17,499 bases of DNA, taken from positions 1 to 17,499 of the forward strand of contig DASPKT010000275.1 of the NCBI GenBank assembly GCA_035627915.1, written 5' to 3'. The position numbers and the translations under genes are program-made. Below the pieces are notes generated by a model. It was not told the DNA's origin. It saw nothing but the letters and a program-made list of their open reading frames with translations, and did not search any database. Below, one piece after another: positions 7,506 to 17,499 of this stretch. Origin of the DNA: DASPKT01 sp035627915. Lineage in GTDB: Bacteria; Pseudomonadota; Alphaproteobacteria; Azospirillales; Azospirillaceae. Positions within the stretch are counted from its first letter, which is position 1. The number at the start of each line of letters is the position of its first letter.

Positions 7506-8009
7506 ATGACATCCACGGCCTCGAAGGCGTTGCGCGCGGCGGCGCTGGGGGCAGGCATCCTGGCGCTCGCGGGGTGTGCCAACCCGCAGGCCGACCAGGC
7601 GCTGTTCGCGCAGCGGGCCTTCGTCGGCATGCCGAAGCAGACGCTGCTGGCCTGCGCCGGCGTGCCGGAGCGGCAGGCGGCCGTCGACAACGTCGAGTAC
7701 TACACCTACTCCAGCGAGCGGGTGGTGACCCAGCACGTGCCGGCGGGCTTCGGCCCGTCCTTCTACGGCTACTACGGCTGGCGGCGGCCTTGGTGGGGCT
7801 TCGGCTTCGAGGACCGGCTGGTCCCCGACGTCGAGACCCGCAGCTGCGAGGCGACCTTCACGCTGAAGGACGGCGCCGTGCAGCAGGTCGTCTACGGCGG
7901 CTCGACCGACAGCCCCTACGGGCGGCTCGGCCAGTGCTACACCATCGTGCAGAACTGCCTGGCCCAGGTGCCGGGCGGGGTGCCGGGCGGGGTGCAGCCG
8001 GGGCGCTGA
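7506..8009 (+). CDS. Outer-membrane-type lipoprotein with a BamE/SmpA-like pattern
   Basis: The 167-residue product begins with a lipoprotein signal: basic residues K7 and R10, a hydrophobic core, and the lipobox LAGC with lipidated Cys24. The residue after Cys is Ala rather than Asp, so outer-membrane sorting is expected. The mature start FVGMPKQTLLACAGVPERQAAV resembles the GMxxxxVxxxLGxP helix-loop of BamE/SmpA-fold lipoproteins, but no BamE assignment is certain. Residues about 82-101 are unusually rich in Gly, Tyr, Trp and Phe (GFGPSFYGYYGWRRPWWGFG). Four more cysteines (50, 114, 144, 151) could form two disulfides. The tail repeats VPGG. The start ATG has GAGGAG 9 bases upstream. It stands alone after smc with its own terminator. 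Confidence 0.8.
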   Translation: MTSTASKALRAAALGAGILALAGCANPQADQALFAQRAFVGMPKQTLLACAGVPERQAAVDNVEYYTYSSERVVTQHVPAGFGPSFYGYYGWRRPWWGFGFEDRLVPDVETRSCEATFTLKDGAVQQVVYGGSTDSPYGRLGQCYTIVQNCLAQVPGGVPGGVQPGR

Positions 8010-8031
8010 TCCCGCAAGGGAGCGGTAGAGG

Positions 8032-8057
8032 CCCCCGCCGGGCTAACCCGGCGGGGG
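8032..8057 (+). terminator. Hairpin terminator after the lipoprotein gene
   Basis: A perfect 11-bp GC-only stem (8032-8042 with 8047-8057) closes a CTAA loop 22 bases after the stop codon. No T-run follows, so it is either a hairpin-only terminator or a 3' stabiliser. Confidence 0.6.
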
Positions 8058-8096
8058 GTCCTGCCGGCGCGTGCGGAGTCCCGCCCCGCGCGATCC

Positions 8097-8113
8097 TTGC
8101 GCGTGCGGCGCAA
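8097..8113. promoter_or_regulatory. Palindrome TTGCGC-N5-GCGCAA upstream of the CBS gene
   Basis: This 17-bp interrupted palindrome lies about 95 bp before the CBS-protein start, in the gap between the lipoprotein terminator and the gene. It has the size of an operator for a dimeric regulator, and its left half could also be a -35 box, but no good -10 is seen. Function is a guess. Confidence 0.3.
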
Positions 8114-8206
8114 CATGCTGTCACATGGTTGCCAAGGGGGCGGGCACCGCCGGCGCCCCCGCCGGCCGGCGTCCGGACCCTGGGCCAACTGGGACAGGGG
8201 ACGTTC

Positions 8207-8641
8207 ATGCACGTGTCGGCGATCCTTAAGAACAAGCCTGCCACCCTCATCACCGCGCGGCCGGAGGACACGGTCGCGTCCGTCGTCCAGCTGCTCTCGG
8301 GCAACCGCATCGGCGCCGTGCTGGCGCTGGACGCCAAGGGGACCATCGCCGGCATCATCTCCGAGCGCGACGTGGTGCGCGGCCTGGCGGAGCACGGGCC
8401 CGCCGTGATGGAGCGCAGCGTCGGCGACCTCATGACCCGCAAGGTGGTGAGCTGCCGCCCCGACGACACCGTCGCCTCGGTCATGGAGAAGATGACTCAG
8501 GGGCGCTTCCGCCACCTGCCGGTCTGCGACGGCGACCGCCTCGTCGGCTTCATCAGCATCGGCGACGTCGTGAAGCACCGCATCGACGAGCAGGCCCAGG
8601 AGGTGGAGCACCTCCGGGAGTACGTCTCCGGAAGCTTCTGA
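8207..8641 (+). CDS. Tandem CBS-domain protein
   Basis: The 144-residue product is essentially two CBS domains. CBS1 is at about residues 8-63 (ITARPEDTVASVVQLLSGNRIGAVLALD, ending in GIISERDVVRGL) and CBS2 at about 73-130 (VVSCRPDDTVASVMEKMTQGRFRHLPV, ending in GFISIGDVVKHRI). Both carry the GxIxxxD(V/I)V pattern near the adenine-nucleotide pocket. Such stand-alone Bateman modules bind AMP, ATP or related ligands and are thought to sense energy state; the partner is unknown. The ATG at 8207 is preceded by AGGGGA at 7 bases. Longer in-frame upstream sequence overlaps the preceding lipoprotein gene and the terminator, so it is rejected. A final helix (QAQEVEHLREYV) completes the usual length of the family. 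Confidence 0.93.
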   Translation: MHVSAILKNKPATLITARPEDTVASVVQLLSGNRIGAVLALDAKGTIAGIISERDVVRGLAEHGPAVMERSVGDLMTRKVVSCRPDDTVASVMEKMTQGRFRHLPVCDGDRLVGFISIGDVVKHRIDEQAQEVEHLREYVSGSF

Positions 8642-8655
8642 CCTCCGGCAGGAGG

Positions 8656-8691
8656 GCCCCGGCGGAACCGCCGGGGCAGCCCGGCCGTTTT
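8656..8691 (+). terminator. Rho-independent-type terminator after the CBS gene
   Basis: A 10-bp perfect stem (8656-8665 with 8668-8677) closes on AA 15 bases after the stop codon. A TTTT run follows at 8688-8691, though about 10 bases away from the stem, so efficiency is uncertain. The same bases hold a predicted stress promoter for the next gene. Confidence 0.55.
8664..8689 (+). promoter_or_regulatory. Candidate EcfG (general stress response) promoter
   Basis: GGAAC at 8664-8668 is followed by a 17-base spacer and CGTT at 8686-8689. This matches the alphaproteobacterial EcfG consensus GGAAC-N16/17-CGTT that I know from the literature. It lies 40 bp before the start of the 79-residue hydrophilic protein, in the correct orientation. 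Predicted transcription start is near 8695-8697. Confidence 0.65.
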
Positions 8692-8693
8692 CT

Positions 8694-8716
8694 GCTGGTC
8701 ATTCCCACCGACCAGC
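8694..8716 (+). promoter_or_regulatory. Stem-loop directly before the ribosome site of the 79-residue gene
   Basis: GCTGGTC (8694-8700) and GACCAGC (8710-8716) pair over a 9-base loop. The stem ends exactly where the ribosome site GGAGG (8717-8721) begins, 8 bases before the ATG. If transcription begins near 8695, this is a hairpin at the very 5' end of the message and may stabilise it or tune translation. Confidence 0.45.
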
Positions 8717-8729
8717 GGAGGAACGCGCC

Positions 8730-8969
8730 ATGGCCGAGGACCGCAAGCAGCAGCAGGGCAGCCAGCAGAACGAGGGCGAGGGCAACCGCACCGCCGCCCG
8801 CCAGTACAACGAGGGCGCCACCCAGCACGCCCGCTCAGGCAAGGTGGAGAAGCAGGCGCGCGAGGCCGCCGACGCCATCGAAGGGCCGGAGGGCCCCTCC
8901 ATCGAGCGCGCCCGCCAGGAAAGCGCCAAGCGCGCCAAGGAAGAGGACCCGCAGCTGAAGAAGGGCTGA
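8730..8969 (+). CDS. Small hydrophilic, probably disordered stress-type protein
   Basis: The 79-residue product has no cysteine, no signal peptide and no hydrophobic stretch. It is built of Gln, Glu, Lys, Arg, Ala and Gly (KQQQGSQQNEGEGNRTAARQYNEG at the start is followed by amphipathic helix-like KVEKQAREAADAIEGPEGP). Short proteins with the NEGEGNRTAARxYN and VEKxAREAADAIEGPEG patterns recur in alphaproteobacteria without known function. The ribosome site GGAGG lies 8 bases before the ATG. The upstream EcfG-type promoter suggests induction in the general stress response, and the composition fits a hydrophilin-like protector, but both are inference. It is monocistronic: a terminator lies before it and about 100 bp of spacer follows. 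Confidence 0.85.
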   Translation: MAEDRKQQQGSQQNEGEGNRTAARQYNEGATQHARSGKVEKQAREAADAIEGPEGPSIERARQESAKRAKEEDPQLKKG

Positions 8970-9068
8970 GCCGCGGGACGCGCGGCGGGGCTGTGACAAC
9001 CGTCGCACCAAACGGGACTTCTCCGGGTTAGGGTGTCGCCCATCCCCCCGGAGAAGGACCCCGCTTCC

Positions 9069-9692
9069 ATGACCATCGACTTCTACGCCTGGACCACGCC
9101 CAACGGCTACAAGGTCTCCATCGCCCTCGAGGAGATGGGCCTGGACTACCGCGTGCACGGCGTCGACATCGGCGCCAACGACCAGTTCAAGCCGGACTTC
9201 CTGCGCGTCAGCCCGAACAACAAGATCCCCGCCATCACGGACCCCGAGGGGCCCGGCGGCAAGCCGCTGTCCCTGTTCGAATCGGGCGCCATCCTGATCT
9301 ACCTCGCGGAGAAGACCGGCAAGTTCCGGCCGCAGGACCCGGCCGCCTGGTACACCCACATCCAGTGGCTGATGTGGCAGATGGGCGGCGTCGGGCCGAT
9401 GTTCGGGCAGGCCGGCCATTTCCGGTTCTATGCGCCGGAGAAGATCCAGTACGGCATCGACCGCTACACCGCCGAGGCCAAGCGCCTGATGGGCGTCGCC
9501 GAGCGCCGGCTGATCGAGACGGAGTACCTGGGCGGCGAGTACGGCATCGCCGACATGGCGGCCTTCCCCTGGCTGCGCCTGTACGAGCGCTACGGCATCC
9601 CCGGCGACGAGTTCCCCAACGTCCGCCGCTGGATCGACGCGGTCGCCGCCCGCCCCGCCGTGCAGCGCGGGCTGGAGCTGCTGAAGAAGTAG
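9069..9692 (+). CDS. Glutathione S-transferase, YfcG/Ure2p-like (Nu class)
   Basis: The 207-residue product has an N-terminal thioredoxin-like domain (about 1-80) beginning FYAWTTPNGYKVSIALEEMGLDY. The TPNG motif is typical of the YfcG/YghU/Ure2p group, whose members use a Thr/Asn region instead of Tyr or Cys to bind glutathione and reduce disulfides of small molecules. PNNKIPAI carries the cis-proline, and LFESGAILIYLAE is the gamma-Glu binding motif with its Glu-Ser pair. The all-helical C-terminal domain (about 90-207) includes YGIADMAAFPWLRLYE with the conserved N-capping Asp. GAAGGA precedes the ATG by 10 bases. The best fit is a disulfide-bond reductase of oxidative-stress defence; the exact substrate cannot be told. 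No operon partner is evident. Confidence 0.9.
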   Translation: MTIDFYAWTTPNGYKVSIALEEMGLDYRVHGVDIGANDQFKPDFLRVSPNNKIPAITDPEGPGGKPLSLFESGAILIYLAEKTGKFRPQDPAAWYTHIQWLMWQMGGVGPMFGQAGHFRFYAPEKIQYGIDRYTAEAKRLMGVAERRLIETEYLGGEYGIADMAAFPWLRLYERYGIPGDEFPNVRRWIDAVAARPAVQRGLELLKK

Positions 9693-9900
9693 GGGGCGGC
9701 GGATCGGCAGCGGGGCGGTGTGCGGCCTTCCGACCGAGCTCAGGCTGAGGAGCGTTGAGATGCTCCCTCGGGAGCTAGGGCTTGGCCCGGCATCCCACGC
9801 TCCTCAGCATGGCGCAGCTTCCGTGCCACGCATGGCCTGGCATCCCCCGGTCCTCATGCTGAGCTTGTCGAAGCACGCAGCACCTCCCAGCCGCACCCGC
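9693..9900. repeat. Intergenic REP-like palindromes after the GST gene
   Basis: This non-coding stretch is a cluster of imperfect palindromes. CAGGCTGAGGAGCGT (9741-9755) pairs with 9797-9811 at 14 of 15 positions, and inside that loop GCTCCC-TC-GGGAGC (9762-9775) forms another hairpin. GGCATCCC-N4-TCCTCA occurs at 9789-9806 and again at 9839-9856, a 50-bp period. The segment 9834-9878 contains the dispersed motif CTGAGCTTGTCGAAG and returns inverted after the sigma gene. Such elements are typical chromosomal REP/BIME-like repeats. Confidence 0.7.
9834..9878 (+). repeat. 45-bp dispersed repeat, copy A
   Basis: This copy matches the reverse complement of 11678-11722 at 42 of 45 positions. Its core CTCATGCTGAGCTTGTCGAAG is half-palindromic and is a motif I recognise as a common intergenic repeat in alphaproteobacteria. 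Copies A and B bracket the YciI/sigma pair in opposite orientation. Confidence 0.8.
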
Positions 9901-9927
9901 GCCCCGAACGAAAAATCTTCCGCCTCC

Positions 9928-9954
9928 TGTCGATTCCCCCGACCATGCGGCGTC
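9928..9954 (+). promoter_or_regulatory. Candidate ECF42 sigma promoter for the yciI-sigma pair
   Basis: TGTCGA (9928-9933), a 17-base spacer and CGTC (9951-9954) lie 58 bp before the YciI start, with an A-rich patch (cgaaaaatct, 9909-9918) just upstream. From memory of work on ECF42 sigma factors, their targets carry TGTCGA at -35 and CGA/TC at -10. That suggests autoregulation by the sigma factor encoded in the same operon. Confidence 0.55.
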
Positions 9955-10012
9955 AGGTGCATGGAAGGGGCGGGTGGTCCGCCCCGCCATGACCGAGAGG
10001 AAGAACCGCCCC

Positions 10013-10372
10013 ATGCCGACCTTCGTCCTGCTGCTGCACGAGGACCCCGCCACCTTCGCCGACGTCTCCCCCGCCGAGATGCAGCGCATCATCGAGGCCT
10101 ACGGTGCCTGGGCCGGCAGGATGGCGGGCCAGGGGCGGCTCGCCGGCGGGCACAAGCTGACCGACGACGGCGGCAAGCGGGTCCGCAAGGAGGGCGGCCG
10201 GGTGGTGGTGACCGACGGTCCCTACCTGGAGGCCAAGGACGTCATCGGCGGCTTCTTCCTCATCAAGGCCGCCGACTACGAGGAGGTGGCGCGCCTGCTG
10301 GAGGACTGCCCGGCAGCCCAGTACGGCACGGTGGAGGTCCGCCAGGTCGACCCGCTCGGCCAGGAGGGCTGA
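10013..10372 (+). CDS. YciI-like / DGPF-domain protein
   Basis: The 119-residue product is a single YciI-like ferredoxin-fold domain. It starts MPTFVLLLHED and carries the family's signature turn as TDGPYLEAKDVIGGFF (DGP at 68-70, with Tyr instead of the usual Phe). These DGPF proteins are regularly encoded beside ECF42 sigma factors, as here, where the sigma gene starts 7 bases after this stop. The biochemical role is unknown; an enzymatic or sensing role for a small substrate has been suggested for the YciI fold. The chosen ATG has GAGAGGA 11 bases upstream; an in-frame ATG at 9989 would add eight residues not seen in the family. Confidence 0.92.
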   Translation: MPTFVLLLHEDPATFADVSPAEMQRIIEAYGAWAGRMAGQGRLAGGHKLTDDGGKRVRKEGGRVVVTDGPYLEAKDVIGGFFLIKAADYEEVARLLEDCPAAQYGTVEVRQVDPLGQEG

Positions 10373-10379
10373 GCGCCCG

Positions 10380-11633
10380 ATGGACGGGGGCGTCGGGCCG
10401 CTGGTGGAGGACCTGTTCCGGCGGGAGGCGGGGCGCCTGACCGCGCGCCTCGTCCGGCTGCTGGGGCCGGGGTCGCTCGACCTCGCGGAGGAGCTGGTGC
10501 AGGCGGCGCTGATGAAGGCGCTGGCCGTCTGGCCCTTCCGCGGCGTGCCCGACAACCCCGCCGGCTGGCTGTGGACGGCGGCGCGCAACGGGGCGGTGGA
10601 CGCGCTGCGCCGCCGCCGCTTCGCCGCCCCGGTCACGCCGGAGGATCTGGCGGAGGCGCTGCCCGCCAGGCCCGACGACGACCCCTCTTTCGCCGCGGAG
10701 CTGGCCGACGACCAGCTTCGGCTGATCTTCGCCTGCTGCCATCCGGTGCTGCCGCCGGAGGCGCGGGTGGCGCTGACCCTGAAGACCGTCGGCGGCTTCG
10801 GCGTGGCGGAGATCGCGCGCGCCTTCCTGGCGCAGGAGACCGCCATCGCCCAGCGGCTGGTTCGCGCCAAGGCCCGGCTGGCGGAGGCGCGCGTCCCCTT
10901 CGCCATCCCCGGGCCCGGCGAGCTGCCGGAGCGGCAGGACTCGGTCCTGGACGTCGTCTACCTGATGTTCAACGAGGGCTACGAGGCCGCCCGCGGCGAG
11001 GCGCTGGTGCGGGCCGAGCTGGCGCGCGAGGCGGTGCGGCTGGCGGAGCTGCTGGCCGCCGGCCGCGCCACCGCCACGCCGGAGGCGGCGGCGCTGGCGG
11101 CACTGGTCTGCCTGCAGGGGGCGCGGCTGGCCTCACGCGTGGACGCGGGCGGCACCCTGCGCCCGCTGGCGGAGCAGGACCGCGCGGCTTGGGACCGGGC
11201 GCTCATCGCCCGCGGCTTCCGCTGGCTGGAGGCGAGCCTGCGCGGCGAGCGGGAGACCCGCTGGCACGTGGAGGCCGCCATCGCCGCCACCCACGCCGCG
11301 GCGCCGTCGTTCCATGCCACCGACTGGGGCCGCGTCGTCGCGCTCTACGACCGGCTGCTGGAGCTGGCGCCGTCGCCCGTGGTGGCGCTGAACCGCGCCG
11401 TAGCACTGGCCGAGGCGGAAGGCCCGGCGGCCGGGCTGGACGCCCTGGCGGGGATCGCCGACGACCCCCGCATGGCGCGCTACCCGCTGCTGGCGGCAGC
11501 CCGCGCCGACCTGCTGCGCCGCCTGGGGGACGTCCCCGCCGCCCGCGCGCAGCTCTCCCACGCGCTGACGCTGGACCTGTCCGACCCGGCCCGCCGGTTC
11601 ATCGAGGGGCGCCTGCGGGCGCTGGCGGGGTGA
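10380..11633 (+). CDS. ECF42-type RNA polymerase sigma factor with long C-terminal domain
   Basis: The 417-residue product is much longer than a normal ECF sigma factor (about 200). Region 2 (about 7-80) contains AEELVQAALMKAL and WPFRGVPDNPAGWLWTAARNGAVDALRRRR for core and -10 binding. Region 4 (about 110-165) contains RVALTLKTVGGFGVAEIARAFLAQETAIAQRLVRAKARL for -35 binding. A DUF6596 segment (about 185-285) begins LDVVYLMFNEGYEAARGEALVRAELAREAVRL. The rest (about 320-417) is a run of Ala/Leu-rich helical pairs resembling TPR repeats. This layout and the DGPF neighbour fit group ECF42, which lacks an anti-sigma factor and is thought to be controlled through the C-terminal extension. The stimulus is unknown. 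AGGAGG lies 12 bases before the ATG. Confidence 0.93.
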   Translation: MDGGVGPLVEDLFRREAGRLTARLVRLLGPGSLDLAEELVQAALMKALAVWPFRGVPDNPAGWLWTAARNGAVDALRRRRFAAPVTPEDLAEALPARPDDDPSFAAELADDQLRLIFACCHPVLPPEARVALTLKTVGGFGVAEIARAFLAQETAIAQRLVRAKARLAEARVPFAIPGPGELPERQDSVLDVVYLMFNEGYEAARGEALVRAELAREAVRLAELLAAGRATATPEAAALAALVCLQGARLASRVDAGGTLRPLAEQDRAAWDRALIARGFRWLEASLRGERETRWHVEAAIAATHAAAPSFHATDWGRVVALYDRLLELAPSPVVALNRAVALAEAEGPAAGLDALAGIADDPRMARYPLLAAARADLLRRLGDVPAARAQLSHALTLDLSDPARRFIEGRLRALAG

Positions 11634-11800
11634 GGCGCCGGGGGAGGGTGCGTCAGAGGGTGCGGCTGAGAGGGGGTGCGTGCTTCGACAGGCTCAGCAT
11701 GAGGGGCGGGGGATGCCAGGCCCGGTGTAGCCATCGGGAGCAGCACCACGCCCCTCAGCCTGAGCTTGTCGAAGGCCGCACACCGCCAACGCTACCAAGA
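11634..11800. repeat. Convergent spacer: short repeats and inverted REP pair
   Basis: After the sigma stop come three imperfect copies of GAGGGTGCG (11644-11652, 11656-11664, 11670-11680). Then the dispersed repeat copy B (11678-11722) and copy C (about 11753-11779, CCTCAGCCTGAGCTTGTCGAAGG) lie face to face: 11682-11706 can pair with the C copy at about 21 of 25 positions. No gene is credible here. Confidence 0.65.
11678..11722 (-). repeat. 45-bp dispersed repeat, copy B (inverted)
   Basis: This is the reverse complement of copy A (9834-9878) with three differences: one in the GCTTCGACA(A/G)GCTCAGC core and two adjacent between CCCCCG and CCTCATG. Confidence 0.8.
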
Positions 11801-11895
11801 CCCGTAGGTCACGTGCAGCGCAGCGGAATGCGACGCGCGGAGGCAACCCGGCGTGGGTTGTCGCATTGCGGCTCCGCCTCCATGCGACCTACGGG
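11801..11895. repeat. 95-bp composite palindrome downstream of treS-mak
   Basis: The ends CCCGTAGGTC (11801-11810) and GACCTACGGG (11886-11895) are perfect inverted 10-mers. Inside, AATGCGAC (11827-11834) pairs with GTCGCATT (11860-11867), and CAACCC-GGCGT-GGGTTG (11844-11860) forms the tip. The intervening arms are partly complementary. The whole could fold as one long hairpin in either transcript at the convergent junction, 22 bases beyond the treS-mak stop. It may serve as a two-way terminator, or be a MITE- or REP-like element. Confidence 0.65.
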
Positions 11896-11916
11896 CCGCC
11901 AATCCCGCCGGTGGTC

Positions 11917-15243
<3,327 letters not shown>

Positions 15244-15285
15244 GGCGGGGCCGGTCCGGTGGCGGGGTCTCCAGGGTGAACAGGC

Positions 15286-15321
15286 GCGGGGGGCAGGATG
15301 TTTCCGGTTGCCGCCCCCCGC
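15286..15321 (-). promoter_or_regulatory. Hairpin between glgE and treS-mak
   Basis: GCGGGGGGC (15286-15294) and GCCCCCCGC (15313-15321) form a perfect 9-bp stem over an 18-base loop in the 89-bp gap between the glgE stop and the treS-mak start. No T-run follows on the minus strand. It could be an attenuator, an RNA-processing or mRNA-stability element, setting different levels for the two genes. Confidence 0.45.
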
Positions 15322-15332
15322 TCAAGGGCCGC

Positions 15333-17499
<2,167 letters not shown>

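Noticed and set aside
8971..8985. CCGCG-GGACG-CGCGG as a terminator after the 79-residue gene
   Set aside because: Only a 5-bp stem in very GC-rich DNA and no T-run; below what I would call.
8990..9060. Promoter for the GST gene
   Set aside because: The gap contains some A/T bases (ccaaacggg, gggttaggg) but no pair of boxes with correct spacing, and no GGAAC motif.
9693..10012. CRISPR array or tRNA in the repeat-bearing gap
   Set aside because: The repeats are imperfect palindromes in mixed orientation with no regular spacers; no cloverleaf or anticodon arm was found.
10013..11633. New defence or toxin-antitoxin module
   Set aside because: The pair fits the known ECF42 sigma/DGPF arrangement; there is no nuclease, toxin or immunity motif.

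Overview
This 17.5 kb window is very GC-rich (about 70% or more by eye) and looks like chromosome from an alphaproteobacterium. The gene order mutY / DUF721 (dciA-like) / dsbA-like / smc is familiar from that class, and the very high GC content, Tat- and Sec-exported proteins and intergenic palindromes suggest a Rhodospirillales (Azospirillum-type) organism. The taxonomic placement is inference. I saw no phage, transposase, CRISPR array, tRNA or rRNA.

Region by region: positions 1-441 hold the 3' part of a secreted coat-U/pilin-like protein. On the minus strand, 2532-484 reads mutY (adenine DNA glycosylase), a DUF1194 von Willebrand A protein and a small membrane protein, packed like one operon. 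Divergently, 2594-7367 reads a DciA-like DUF721 protein, then a DsbA-family thioredoxin protein with its own good promoter, then the chromosome condensin subunit SMC. Positions 7506-9692 hold four separately spaced plus-strand genes: a BamE-like lipoprotein, a double-CBS protein, a 79-residue hydrophilic protein and a YfcG-like glutathione transferase. Positions 10013-11633 hold a YciI/DGPF protein and an ECF42-type sigma factor with a long C-terminal extension. Positions 11634-11916 are a repeat-filled convergent spacer. From there to the right edge the minus strand encodes glgE (running off the window) and a treS-maltokinase fusion.

The right end forms a pathway: TreS isomerises trehalose and maltose, the fused maltokinase makes maltose-1-phosphate, and GlgE polymerises it into alpha-glucan. 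No branching enzyme lies between or immediately downstream of them here.

The most interesting signals are regulatory. (1) A sequence matching the alphaproteobacterial general-stress (EcfG) promoter, GGAAC-N17-CGTT, lies inside the terminator between the CBS gene and the 79-residue gene. (2) A sequence of form TGTCGA-N17-CGTC lies upstream of the YciI/sigma pair and matches the promoter type I recall for ECF42 sigma factors. (3) A 45-bp repeat occurs in inverted orientation on both sides of that pair, next to larger palindromes. (4) GlgE carries an N-terminal extension that resembles the end of another glycosidase domain. I found no convincing wholly new biological system.
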